A stretch of DNA of 50,116 nt from the IMG/VR virus record IMGVR_UViG_3300021136_000014, positions 1 to 50,116 of that record; one strand, written 5' to 3'. Each line of letters opens with the position of its first letter. The stretch's first letter is position 1. Made by a program: the position numbers and the translations under genes. This DNA is from a virus. Shown one piece after another: positions 1 through 7,731 of the stretch. The notes below the pieces were generated by a model. It saw only the letters and a program-made list of their open reading frames with translations. It was not told the origin of the DNA and searched no databases.

Positions 1-8
1 TTTTAAAT

Positions 9-866
9 ATGCAAATTAAGAATGATAATATAGATATAAAAGAACGTATAAAAGATGAATACTTGAAATGCGCTACAGACCCAGTGTATTTCATGAAGAA
101 ATTTTATATGATTCAACATCCTCAAAGAGGTCGACAAATGTTCGATCTCTATCCTTTTCAAGAACAAGTACTGAAATTATTTCAAAAACATTCTGATTCG
201 ATTATTAATAAGTCAAGACAATTAGGAATATCTACACTAGTTTCTGCTTATTCTTTATGGTTAATGATGTTTCAAAGGGATAAAAACGTTCTTGTAATTG
301 CGACTAAGCAGGAAACTGCAAAAAACATGGTAACTAAAGTAAGATTTGCTTACAATAATTTACCTGATTGGATGAAAAAAATAGCCAAATCTACTTCAAA
401 TAATCAACTTAGTCTTAGTTTAAGTAACGGTTCTCAAATTAAAGCAGTATCTGCAGCAGGTGACGCTGGTCGTTCTGAAGCTGTATCATTACTAGTAATA
501 GATGAGGCCGCATTCATTGATAATATTGAAACAATTTACACAGCTGCTAAGATGACCTTAGCTACCGGAGGAGGGTGTATAGCTTTATCGACTCCAAATG
601 GTGTTGGTAACTGGTTTCATGCAACATACTCAAAAGCACAAAAACAAGAAAACGCATTTTTACCTATATCTTTACCTTGGACAGTACATCCTGAAAGAGA
701 CATTGAGTGGAGAAAGCAACAAGATATCGATTTAGGCGTAAGAAACGCAGCACAAGAGTGTGATTGCATCGCTGGAGATTCTGAAATATGTGTTTTAGAT
801 GAATTGACTAAAGAGATAAAAATTATATCTTTACATGATCTATATTCAGACATACATTCTAATTAG
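9..866 (+). CDS. 17 (terL-N): Terminase large subunit, N-terminal ATPase half fused to split-intein N fragment
   Basis: This encodes the ATPase half of the DNA-packaging motor (T4 gp17 family), which pumps DNA into the prohead through the portal. Visible motifs are a deviant Walker A, SRQLGIST (residues 69-76), Walker B LLVIDE (161-166) and the coupling motif STPNG (194-198). Before the nuclease domain, after QECD (residue 252), the sequence becomes an intein N fragment: Cys253 begins the block A-like CIAGDSEI and runs 33 residues to the end. Two consecutive in-frame stops, TAG TGA, close it, so a single sequencing error would not explain the break. The nuclease half is the gene at 1649. The start lies 8 bases into the window; the protein begins much like other far-T4 TerLs (YFMKKFYMIQHP), so it looks complete, although an upstream start cannot be excluded. 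Confidence 0.93.
   Translation: MQIKNDNIDIKERIKDEYLKCATDPVYFMKKFYMIQHPQRGRQMFDLYPFQEQVLKLFQKHSDSIINKSRQLGISTLVSAYSLWLMMFQRDKNVLVIATKQETAKNMVTKVRFAYNNLPDWMKKIAKSTSNNQLSLSLSNGSQIKAVSAAGDAGRSEAVSLLVIDEAAFIDNIETIYTAAKMTLATGGGCIALSTPNGVGNWFHATYSKAQKQENAFLPISLPWTVHPERDIEWRKQQDIDLGVRNAAQECDCIAGDSEICVLDELTKEIKIISLHDLYSDIHSN
765..863 (+). other. Split intein N fragment (IntN), 33 residues
   Basis: The fragment starts at the nucleophilic Cys and contains only the block A region (C-x-x-G-D) plus a short strand-rich stretch ending LYSDIHSN. Ordinary split inteins break near residue 100, so this break is unusually early. From memory it resembles the AceL-TerL split intein of the Ace Lake metagenome, which also lies in a phage terminase and has a 25-residue N fragment. 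The partner C fragment is at 1649-1984. The identification rests on motifs plus the fact that removing both fragments restores a continuous TerL sequence (QECD followed by CDFATSGNTV). Confidence 0.9.
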
Positions 867-879
867 TGATTATGTGGAA

Positions 880-887
880 TATTTATT
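880..887 (+). promoter_or_regulatory. TATTTATT box before the intein-associated endonuclease
   Basis: This matches the box found before most transcription units here, but it lies only 3 bases from the ATG at 891. Either the message is leaderless, the box serves another start, or the match is chance in AT-rich DNA. Confidence 0.35.
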
Positions 888-890
888 AAC

Positions 891-1652
891 ATGAATGCGA
901 TTGCAGATAGAGTAAAAATATCTTGGGAAAAATCTAATAACGCTATTGATAGCATAAAAGATACATATGATTATAGCGCTACTAGAGAATTATTACTGAG
1001 AGACGATTTTTATAAGTCATTATATGGAAAAGGCAAAAATAGAAGTCTTATAAAAGCCGATATGATATTATACAAGTCAATCTATGAACACACTAAAGAT
1101 TTAGAAGTTTTTTTTGTTGCCAGATTTAAAAACAAAATATCGGAAGCATCTATACAATACTATATTTCGTTTTCTAAAAGAGTTAAATTTATAGCTGAGT
1201 ATGATAAAAACTTTTCTTTATTGAAGTGTAATTGTGGAAATTCAATAACATGGCATAAATACTGCAGAAAGTGTCCTGAGTATCATAAAACTCAGACTAA
1301 TAGAAAACACACAGATGCTACTAAATTAAAAATGAGAATATCTACTTTAAAATATATTCATGATGGAAAAGGTCAAATTGTTCCGCGCTATAATAAAAAA
1401 TCTATATCATTAATAGAAAACTTTGGTATTGAAAATAATTATAATTTTTCTCATGCTGAAAATGGAGGGGAGTATTTTATTAAAGAATTAGGATATTTTT
1501 TAGACGCTTATGATCATGAAAATAATATAGTACTAGAAATAGATGAGCTCCATCATTATGATTCAATGGGAAATTTAAGAAAGTCTGATATACGCAGGCA
1601 AAAAGAAATAGAGTCTTTTCTTGACTGTAAATTTTATAGAATAAAGATATGA
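891..1652 (+). CDS. Vsr-like (EDxHD) homing endonuclease inside the fractured terminase gene
   Basis: This 253-residue protein is a probable homing endonuclease that would cut intein-free terL alleles and spread the insertion. A putative zinc-binding cluster is visible at C113, C115, C125 and C128. The C-terminal catalytic region contains GGEYF (E194), LDAY (D205), then EIDELHHYD (216-224) and a SDIRRQ helix, the layout of Vsr/EDxHD nucleases known from fractured-gene split inteins in environmental phage sequence. It is in the same frame as the upstream IntN, separated by tandem stops and 21 further bases. Its stop overlaps the next start as ATGA, suggesting translational coupling to the IntC-TerL half. 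No Shine-Dalgarno sequence precedes the ATG. The next Met is at residue 58, so this start is preferred. Confidence 0.85.
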   Translation: MNAIADRVKISWEKSNNAIDSIKDTYDYSATRELLLRDDFYKSLYGKGKNRSLIKADMILYKSIYEHTKDLEVFFVARFKNKISEASIQYYISFSKRVKFIAEYDKNFSLLKCNCGNSITWHKYCRKCPEYHKTQTNRKHTDATKLKMRISTLKYIHDGKGQIVPRYNKKSISLIENFGIENNYNFSHAENGGEYFIKELGYFLDAYDHENNIVLEIDELHHYDSMGNLRKSDIRRQKEIESFLDCKFYRIKI

Positions 1653-1984
1653 TAGAACTCGTAAAAAATAGTAAATACAAAGTACTAACGCCATCAGGAT
1701 TTCAATCTTTCTCTGCTATAAGGGCATTAAAAAAAGACGCGTACTATAATATTGTATTTTCTAACGGAAAAAGTATTAAGTGTTCTACTAATCATAAGTT
1801 TATTAGAGATGGAATTGAAGTTTTTGTGTATGATTTAGAGATTGGATCTTTTTTAGATGGCAAAAATAATAGCAAAGTAGTTGTTTTAAGCAAAACTTTA
1901 GAAAGCGGGGAAATATTTTTGTATGATCTAGTAAATGTGAATAATGAAAGCATTTTTTATTCAAATGATATAGTTTCCCATAAT
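1649..1984 (+). other. Split intein C fragment (IntC), 112 residues
   Basis: The fragment ends ...NDIVSHN before Cys at 1985. The penultimate His and terminal Asn are the usual splice-junction residues. The block B motif has Ser in place of the common Thr (S-x-x-H). It supplies nearly the whole intein fold, complementing the 33-residue N fragment. The end FLYD...V.ESI....VSHN resembles, from memory, the AceL-TerL C fragment. Confidence 0.9.
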
Positions 1985-2836
1985 TGCGACTTCGCTACTT
2001 CAGGTAATACAGTGATTGAACCAGAAATTTTAAATTGGTATTCAGAGAACATGATTAAAGAACCAATTGATATTGGGGTGTTAGATAGAGCTCTCTGGGT
2101 GTGGGAAGTTCCTGATCCTATGAAATACTATATGGTTGTAGCAGACGTCGCCAGAGGAGACGGGATGGATTATTCTGCGTATCATGTAATTGATGTAGAT
2201 ACTTTAACGCAAGTAGCAGAATACAAAGCTCAAATAGATACTAGATATTTTGCAAATGAATTAATATCTATAGCCACAAAATATAATCGTGCATTATTAG
2301 TGATAGAAAACGCTAATATAGGATGGGATGTAATTCAATCTGTATTAGAAAGTGGATATACTAACATGCACTACAGTCACAGAGCTGACAATAGCGCTGA
2401 TTTTCAAACCTATCTTTCAGTTCATAATGGAAATCATACATTAGTACCAGGATTTACAATGGCAACTAAAATTAGATTAAATGTTATTGAAAAAATGAGA
2501 GACTATATAGAAAATAAACATGTGACAATTAGATCAATAAGATTATTAGACGAATTAAGAGTGTTTATTTGGAAAAATGGTAAGCAACAAGCCATGCAAG
2601 GATATAATGATGATCTAGTAATGGCATTTGCGATTGCAATGTTTTTAAGAGAGACATCAGTACGATACAAAAAAACAGCTGATAGTTTAACTATTGCTGC
2701 AATAACTAATGTTGGTAAAAGTTCTGCTGATTTAGGATTTTATGCAGCAAATAATTATAATGCTCAAAATCCTTGGAGTATGAAAATATCAGCACCAGGA
2801 GGAGATTATCAACAAGATTTAACTTGGCTTATATAA
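1649..2836 (+). CDS. 17 (terL-C): Split-intein C fragment fused to terminase large subunit nuclease half
   Basis: Residues 1-112 are an intein C fragment: it has a block B-like CSTNHKF (45-51), the block F region FLYDLVNV (90-97) and the terminal SHN, followed by Cys113 as the +1 nucleophile. Residues 113-395 are the TerL nuclease domain. They carry D166 (VVADVARGDG), E220 (LLVIENAN) and the late acidic pair D321/D322 (YNDDLVMAF), the RNase H-like metal-binding set that cuts concatemeric DNA. Trans-splicing with the product at 9-866 would give about 535 residues (252 + 283), a normal TerL size. The start overlaps the endonuclease stop by four bases (ATGA), so re-initiation by terminating ribosomes is likely. 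The portal gene follows after 10 bases. Confidence 0.93.
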   Translation: MIELVKNSKYKVLTPSGFQSFSAIRALKKDAYYNIVFSNGKSIKCSTNHKFIRDGIEVFVYDLEIGSFLDGKNNSKVVVLSKTLESGEIFLYDLVNVNNESIFYSNDIVSHNCDFATSGNTVIEPEILNWYSENMIKEPIDIGVLDRALWVWEVPDPMKYYMVVADVARGDGMDYSAYHVIDVDTLTQVAEYKAQIDTRYFANELISIATKYNRALLVIENANIGWDVIQSVLESGYTNMHYSHRADNSADFQTYLSVHNGNHTLVPGFTMATKIRLNVIEKMRDYIENKHVTIRSIRLLDELRVFIWKNGKQQAMQGYNDDLVMAFAIAMFLRETSVRYKKTADSLTIAAITNVGKSSADLGFYAANNYNAQNPWSMKISAPGGDYQQDLTWLI

Positions 2837-2846
2837 CTAAATAATT

Positions 2847-4775
2847 ATGGCACAACCTGAAATAAAAAAAGATAATTTATTCGCATCACTTAGAAGATTA
2901 TTTTCTACTGATGTGATTATTAGAAATACTGGAACTAAAGGCGGAACTGGAATCACAGTAATGGATCCTGATAATATTCAAGCTAATGGTGTTATACAAA
3001 CTAACTCATTAATTGATCGCTTTCATAAAGTATATACGACTTCTACTGCTTATGGAGTCAATTTAAATTTAGCACAAAATTATCAATCAGCCCGTGTACA
3101 AATATACGCTGATTATGATTCAATGGATACAGATGCAATCATATCTTCAGCATTAGATATTATAGCTGATGAGTGTACGTTAAAAGATGAAAATGGAATT
3201 TTATTACAGATTAGATCTGCTGATGAAAATATTCAAAATATACTAGAACAATTATTTTATTCTATACTTAATATAGAATTTAATCTTTGGGGGTGGGTAA
3301 GAAATTTTTGTAAATATGGAGATTTTTATTTAAAATTAGAAATATCTGAAAAATTTGGAATTTATAATGTAATTCCTTTTTCTGCTTATAATATTGTTAG
3401 ACAAGAAGGTTTTAATCCGCATAATCCAAATGAAGTAAGATTTAAATTTGATCCTAATGCTGCACTAGGATCTACTACGGGTTATTCATCAGCATATAAT
3501 AATCAAGACGTTGGAGTTTGGTTCGATAATTATGAAATGGCTCACTTTAGATTTACTGGAGATGTAAATTATTTACCATATGGAAAATCTTATTTAGAAA
3601 ACGCAAGAAAATTATTTAAACAATATACTCTTATAGAAGACGCAATGCTTATTCATAGGATTGTAAGAGCACCTGATAAAAGAGCATATTATGTTAATGT
3701 GGGAGCTATCCCACCTGCTGAGGTTGAAAACTATATGCAAAGAATGATGAACAAGATGAAAAAAACTCCTCTTGTTGATCCTAATACTGGTGATTATAAC
3801 ATGAAGTACAATGTACAAAACATGTTAGAAGATTATTTTGTTCCAAGAAGAGGAAATGAAGATTCTACTAAAATAGAAACAATACCTGGATTAACTTATA
3901 ATGGTATTGAAGACGTACAATACTTTAGAGAAAAAGTGTTTGCTGCTCTTAAAATACCTAAAGCTTTCATGGGATATGAAAAAGATCTAACTGGTAAAGC
4001 CACTTTAGCAGCAGAAGATATTCGTTTTGCAAGAACAATAGAAAGAATTCAAAGAATAATTGTATCAGAACTTAAAAAAATCGCATTAGTTCATTTATAT
4101 GCAAATGGTTATACAGATGAATCAGTAGCTAATTTTCAGTTAAGTTTAACTGGACCTTCTATCATATATGATCAAGAAAGGGTTGCGATGTTGAAGGAAA
4201 AAGTTGATTTAATGAATCAAGCTATGGAAGCTAAGAGTTTACCAAGGGATTACATGTGGAAAAATATCCTAAAAGTGTCAGAAGATGAATTTGCAGAAAT
4301 GGAAGATATGATTATTGAAGATCAAAAAAGAGTATTTAGATATAATCAAATTCAAGAAGAGGGAAATGATCCAGCAGAAACCGGTCAAGCATTTGGAACT
4401 CCACATCAATTAGCAAGTTTATATGGCGGTAAAGGAGATGGTAATTTAGATGTTCCATCAGGATACGATGAAAATGATCCAAATAGACCTACTAAAATAT
4501 CTGGAAGACCTCAAAAATATAAATCTACTTATAAAACAGATGATTCTCCATTTGGAAGAGATAGACTTGGATCTTATGATTTAAAAGCTAATGCAGAGAC
4601 TGGAGAAGATAGTTTTAAACCAAAATTTAAGGGTGGTCCTTTAAATTTAGAAAGTAGGGATACTATGAATTTATATTTACAACATAGAAGTTCTTTACAA
4701 AAAATGTTTCCAAGTAGAAAGACAACTTTATTTGAATCTAGTACATTAGATGAAGATAATATACTAGAAGACTGA
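2847..4775 (+). CDS. 20: Portal vertex protein (T4 gp20-like)
   Basis: The portal forms the dodecameric ring at one capsid vertex through which TerL translocates DNA. The 642-residue protein has the gp20 signature near its N-terminus, YADYDSMDTDAIISSALDII (about residues 90-109), then WGWVRNFCKYGDFYLKLE and the PYGKSYLENARKLFKQY region, as in far-T4 portals. It is about 120 residues longer than T4 gp20 (524); the extra length is a hydrophilic C-terminal tail rich in Gly, Asp, Pro and Lys from about residue 505. The terminase-then-portal order supports the call. There is no Shine-Dalgarno sequence; TAACTAAATAATTATG precedes the coding region. Confidence 0.93.
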   Translation: MAQPEIKKDNLFASLRRLFSTDVIIRNTGTKGGTGITVMDPDNIQANGVIQTNSLIDRFHKVYTTSTAYGVNLNLAQNYQSARVQIYADYDSMDTDAIISSALDIIADECTLKDENGILLQIRSADENIQNILEQLFYSILNIEFNLWGWVRNFCKYGDFYLKLEISEKFGIYNVIPFSAYNIVRQEGFNPHNPNEVRFKFDPNAALGSTTGYSSAYNNQDVGVWFDNYEMAHFRFTGDVNYLPYGKSYLENARKLFKQYTLIEDAMLIHRIVRAPDKRAYYVNVGAIPPAEVENYMQRMMNKMKKTPLVDPNTGDYNMKYNVQNMLEDYFVPRRGNEDSTKIETIPGLTYNGIEDVQYFREKVFAALKIPKAFMGYEKDLTGKATLAAEDIRFARTIERIQRIIVSELKKIALVHLYANGYTDESVANFQLSLTGPSIIYDQERVAMLKEKVDLMNQAMEAKSLPRDYMWKNILKVSEDEFAEMEDMIIEDQKRVFRYNQIQEEGNDPAETGQAFGTPHQLASLYGGKGDGNLDVPSGYDENDPNRPTKISGRPQKYKSTYKTDDSPFGRDRLGSYDLKANAETGEDSFKPKFKGGPLNLESRDTMNLYLQHRSSLQKMFPSRKTTLFESSTLDEDNILED

Positions 4776-4789
4776 TAAAAATAATAGCA

Positions 4790-4797
4790 TATTTATT
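4790..4797 (+). promoter_or_regulatory. Candidate late promoter box TATTTATT
   Basis: The box lies in the 43-base gap after the portal gene, 21 bases before the ATG at 4819. It is one of more than a dozen copies placed before transcription units in this window. Confidence 0.55.
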
Positions 4798-4818
4798 GGT
4801 AGCCGATTTACACACATT

Positions 4819-5670
4819 ATGCCCGTAAAACATAGCAAATACCGTAATACTGGAATTCTTTTTGAATTACTAGTTAGACAGACAACAGCTGATCTTTTAG
4901 AAAATAAAGATTCTAAAGCAGTTAAAATACTCAAAAAATACTTTACCAATACAGATCTTGGTAAAGAATATAATTTGTATAATACTCTAGCAACTAGTAA
5001 AAAATTGAATGAATCTAAAGCAGAAGTGTTAATATCCACTGTAATAGATCAACATAAAAAAATTGATTATCAGTCTTTAAATAGATTAAAATACAATTTA
5101 ATTAAAGAAATTAAAAAACATTATGATTTAAATGATTTCTTTAAAGCAAAAGTAGATCATTATAAATTTTATGCATCTGCCTATACAATATTTGAATCTA
5201 ATCATAGTGAACAATCTGATACAAAACAAATTATTGCTAATAAAATTAATCTTTTAGAAAGGATTAGCAAAGATAACATAAAAGATAAAAAAGTTCCTTC
5301 TTCTTTAGTGGATGAATTAATGAAAGAAGACAAAGAAATTAGATTAATGACCTATAAAATATTGGTAGAAAAATTTAATCAAAAATATGGAACTCTTTCA
5401 ACAAAACAAAAAGCAGTTTTAAAAGAATATATAGAGAGCATTTCAGATACTCAAACTTTAAAAGAATCTTTAAATAAAAGATTAACCTCAATAAAAAAAG
5501 AATTGGTATCTCTCTCAAATAAAGTAGAAAGTCCGGTAGTAAAAATAAAACTTACAGAAGTAATTAAATTAATTACTCCAATAAAAGAAAATATCGGAGT
5601 AAAAGATGAAACTATCGCAGGAATTTTACAGTACTACGATTTAATTGATGAACTAAAATCAATTAACTAA
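4819..5670 (+). CDS. Unassigned capsid-region protein
   Basis: I do not recognise a family with a known function. The 283-residue protein is Lys-rich and looks largely alpha-helical. It has a conserved-looking N-terminus (KYRNTGILFELLVRQTTADL) and a C-terminal half likely to form coiled coils (STKQKAVLKEYIESIS...LNKRLTSIKKELVSLSNKVE). No membrane segment or catalytic motif is visible. It lies between portal and protease, where T4 encodes internal head or core proteins, and is followed without a gap by the next gene. A structural or core role is plausible from position only. Confidence 0.75.
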   Translation: MPVKHSKYRNTGILFELLVRQTTADLLENKDSKAVKILKKYFTNTDLGKEYNLYNTLATSKKLNESKAEVLISTVIDQHKKIDYQSLNRLKYNLIKEIKKHYDLNDFFKAKVDHYKFYASAYTIFESNHSEQSDTKQIIANKINLLERISKDNIKDKKVPSSLVDELMKEDKEIRLMTYKILVEKFNQKYGTLSTKQKAVLKEYIESISDTQTLKESLNKRLTSIKKELVSLSNKVESPVVKIKLTEVIKLITPIKENIGVKDETIAGILQYYDLIDELKSIN

Positions 5671-6207
5671 ATGAAAAAAAAATCCCCAGAAAAAACATTT
5701 TCAGTTCAATTTGCTACTCAAAAACTTAGAGAGGAAGAGTTAGAAGAGGATTTGGGTGGATCTACTACATCAGCGAGTCAAGCATATTTACCTGGATTAG
5801 ATGTTCCAAAAAAGAAATACGCTGGACCTTATCAAAAGAAAGTTAAAAAAGAATCTAAAGATATTACAGGTTGGAAAAATGCTCCTAAAATTCCAAATAG
5901 ACCAACTAAAGGCGGATTTATTTATAAAGATCTATGGAAAGAAGGATCATTAAATGAATCTTATTCTAGTTTTAAAAAACAAACAAAGACAAGAAATGAA
6001 TCTCAACAATTTCATGAAGCTATTAAGTTAGTTAGAAAGAAAATAGATGAGGTTAATAAAATATTAGAGTATTCAAAAAGACTCAAAGAAGAATTTCCTT
6101 ATCAAAATTCTGGTATGCATGAAGCAAAAAGTCATACTAAAAAAACGATAGAAAAATTAAAAACAAAAATTGCGGAAGCATATAAACAAATTAAAAAATT
6201 AAGTTAA
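5671..6207 (+). CDS. Unassigned Lys-rich capsid-region protein
   Basis: The 178-residue protein begins immediately after the previous stop (TAA ATG). Its N-terminal part is low in complexity and contains REEELEEDLGG (about residues 19-29), whose LEE triplets fit the T4-type prohead protease consensus (L/I-x-E). The middle is Pro/Lys-rich, and residues 110-178 form a likely basic coiled coil ending in KIAEAYKQIKKLS. Position and the potential cleavage sites suggest a prohead core or internal head protein, but no family is recognised. Confidence 0.72.
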   Translation: MKKKSPEKTFSVQFATQKLREEELEEDLGGSTTSASQAYLPGLDVPKKKYAGPYQKKVKKESKDITGWKNAPKIPNRPTKGGFIYKDLWKEGSLNESYSSFKKQTKTRNESQQFHEAIKLVRKKIDEVNKILEYSKRLKEEFPYQNSGMHEAKSHTKKTIEKLKTKIAEAYKQIKKLS

Positions 6208-6323
6208 TGGCAATCTCAGATGGCACAAAAAAAAGTTTCGGAAAGAAAAAAATAGGTAAAGCAAAAAAATCTTTCAACAAACATTCTCCTAGACCAAAAG
6301 CCTATAAAGGTCAAGGAAGATAA
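6207..6323 (+). CDS. Small very basic protein, 38 residues
   Basis: A short reading frame starts inside the previous stop (TAATG overlap). It encodes MAISDGTKKSFGKKKIGKAK continuing to a Pro/Lys/Arg-rich end, HSPRPKAYKGQGR, with about 13 Lys/Arg and a single Asp as the only acidic residue. The overlap and the tidy stop 17 bases before the next ATG indicate a genuine gene. Its composition suggests an internal DNA-associated head peptide, comparable in position to the small T4 prohead proteins gp67/gp68, but sequence homology is not evident. Confidence 0.6.
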   Translation: MAISDGTKKSFGKKKIGKAKKSFNKHSPRPKAYKGQGR

Positions 6324-6328
6324 CTGAA

Positions 6329-6336
6329 TATTTATT
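6329..6336 (+). promoter_or_regulatory. TATTTATT box adjacent to the next gene
   Basis: The box ends only 4 bases before the ATG at 6341. If functional it would give a nearly leaderless message; chance occurrence is possible. Confidence 0.35.
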
Positions 6337-6340
6337 GAAT

Positions 6341-7729
6341 ATGACAACCATAGATCTATACAAACAATTAAAAGAGGGTAAAATAACTGAATCTAAGTTC
6401 TTATACGAAGTACGTAGAGATATTAATTTACCTTTTATCACTAATTTAATGTCTTTTAAAGATACTGAACAAGTTCTTAAAAATAAAGGTATTATTAAAG
6501 AGTGGTCAAAAGAAAATCAAGAAATTACTGCTACTATAGATCGATTAAATCCTTATAGATTTAAAAGAGCAATGGAATTTGAACTAAATAAATGGGGTGA
6601 TAAGCCATTTGATGAGTCTACTTATATTAAACTTAGATCTAAAGTAGCTAAAAAAATGGCTTCTGATCCAATGGCATATAGAGAAACCGAGTTTATGAAT
6701 TCAAAACAGATCGAGAAAGAAGATGAATCACTTAAAATGGTACCTCTTAAAAAAGAAAATACTCGTGATGATAAGAATCAGATGAGAAAGATTAAAGGGC
6801 AAGAAACTCATAAAGCTCAACATGCTCCTAAAACTGAAAATAAAAAAGGAAAACCAAAAGGCGTTAAAGAATTAACTTATCATGCCAAAAAAGCAAAAGG
6901 TATTGCTGAAGTAATGCCAGAAACTAAAAAAGAAAAGATAGTTGAAAGCTTATTTGGTGGCATTTTTAAAAAAAAAGTTAAGTTAAACGAGGACACTCAT
7001 CATAAATTTGGAATAGGTCAATTAGTACCTTTACCAGATACAGATAGAAAAGCTTTTGGTTGTGAATCTGGCACAATAAAAGATATTAAAGGCGGCACTT
7101 TACATTTAGAATTAGAGGTCACAGATGAACAAGGACAGCCTATAGAAATTACAAGACAAGTAAATGTAATAGAACATCAACTTGGAGGAAGAGATGAAGT
7201 TCAAAAAGATATAATTACAGAACCAGTAAAAAATAGTGAAGGTAATAGTTTTACAACTGGCCAAGAAGTATTAGATGATAGAGGTAAAAAAGTAACTATC
7301 GGAGGATTCAAAAAGGATCAATATGGAAAAGTTCAAGCATTAATAAAATCTTCTGAAGGTGGAATGTTTTATTCTGGAATTAGTCTAGATGGATTATCTC
7401 CAATAAAAAGCAAAGAAACTCCTGAGAATGATAAAGAGTATAGAGATAGAGTTTTTGGTAAACTTCCTAATGTTGGTGCAACATCTATTAGAAAGGAAGA
7501 TAAAATGAAAGAAGTTTTTAAGAAACTAAAAGAAATTTCTAAAAATAATAATTTAAAAGAGGGTAAGAAAAAAATTAAAAAAGAATCCGAAGATGTTGTA
7601 CAAGCAGATGATAGAGAATCTGGAAACCCAGTGACTTTAGCGACTGTTCCATCAGGCCAAGGAGAAAAAGCATTAGAAAAATATAAAAAATCAGGTGCTA
7701 ATTCAGCTAAAGTAATTTCAGTAAATTAA
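6341..7729 (+). CDS. Unassigned capsid-region protein, 462 residues
   Basis: The ATG at 6341 (MTTIDLYKQLKEG) is preferred over a TTG six bases upstream. The N-terminal 90 residues look helical and folded (YRFKRAMEFELNKWGDKPF). A long Lys-rich, probably disordered stretch follows at about 115-220 (KKENTRDDKNQMRKIKGQE). The middle, about 225-355, contains two glycine-rich beta stretches that resemble one another: FGIGQLVPLPDTDRKAFGCE and FTTGQEVLDDRGKKVTIGGF. The C-terminus is again Lys-rich. No enzyme motif is visible. It sits just before the prohead protease, so an assembly or internal head role is possible but unproven. Confidence 0.72.
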   Translation: MTTIDLYKQLKEGKITESKFLYEVRRDINLPFITNLMSFKDTEQVLKNKGIIKEWSKENQEITATIDRLNPYRFKRAMEFELNKWGDKPFDESTYIKLRSKVAKKMASDPMAYRETEFMNSKQIEKEDESLKMVPLKKENTRDDKNQMRKIKGQETHKAQHAPKTENKKGKPKGVKELTYHAKKAKGIAEVMPETKKEKIVESLFGGIFKKKVKLNEDTHHKFGIGQLVPLPDTDRKAFGCESGTIKDIKGGTLHLELEVTDEQGQPIEITRQVNVIEHQLGGRDEVQKDIITEPVKNSEGNSFTTGQEVLDDRGKKVTIGGFKKDQYGKVQALIKSSEGGMFYSGISLDGLSPIKSKETPENDKEYRDRVFGKLPNVGATSIRKEDKMKEVFKKLKEISKNNNLKEGKKKIKKESEDVVQADDRESGNPVTLATVPSGQGEKALEKYKKSGANSAKVISVN

Positions 7730-7731
7730 TT

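Noticed and set aside
617-853. Minus-strand reading frames such as 617-853, 8755-8985, 22058-22279 and 44313-44561
   Set aside because: They lie opposite strongly supported plus-strand genes, have atypical compositions and no recognisable motif. The whole window reads on the plus strand.
864-869. Sequencing error or simple nonsense mutation breaking terL
   Set aside because: Two consecutive stops, a complete nuclease gene with intact motifs and a separate intein C fragment in another frame cannot come from one error.
765-1984. Group I or II intron instead of a split intein in terL
   Set aside because: The encoded fragments show intein features (Cys1, C-x-x-G-D, block B-like S-x-x-H, terminal His-Asn followed by Cys) and each half has its own start or stop. 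Nothing like intron core structure was needed to explain the break.
6335-6340. TTG start two codons before the ATG at 6341
   Set aside because: It overlaps the TATTTATT box and ATG starts are used throughout. The ATG at 6341 is simpler.
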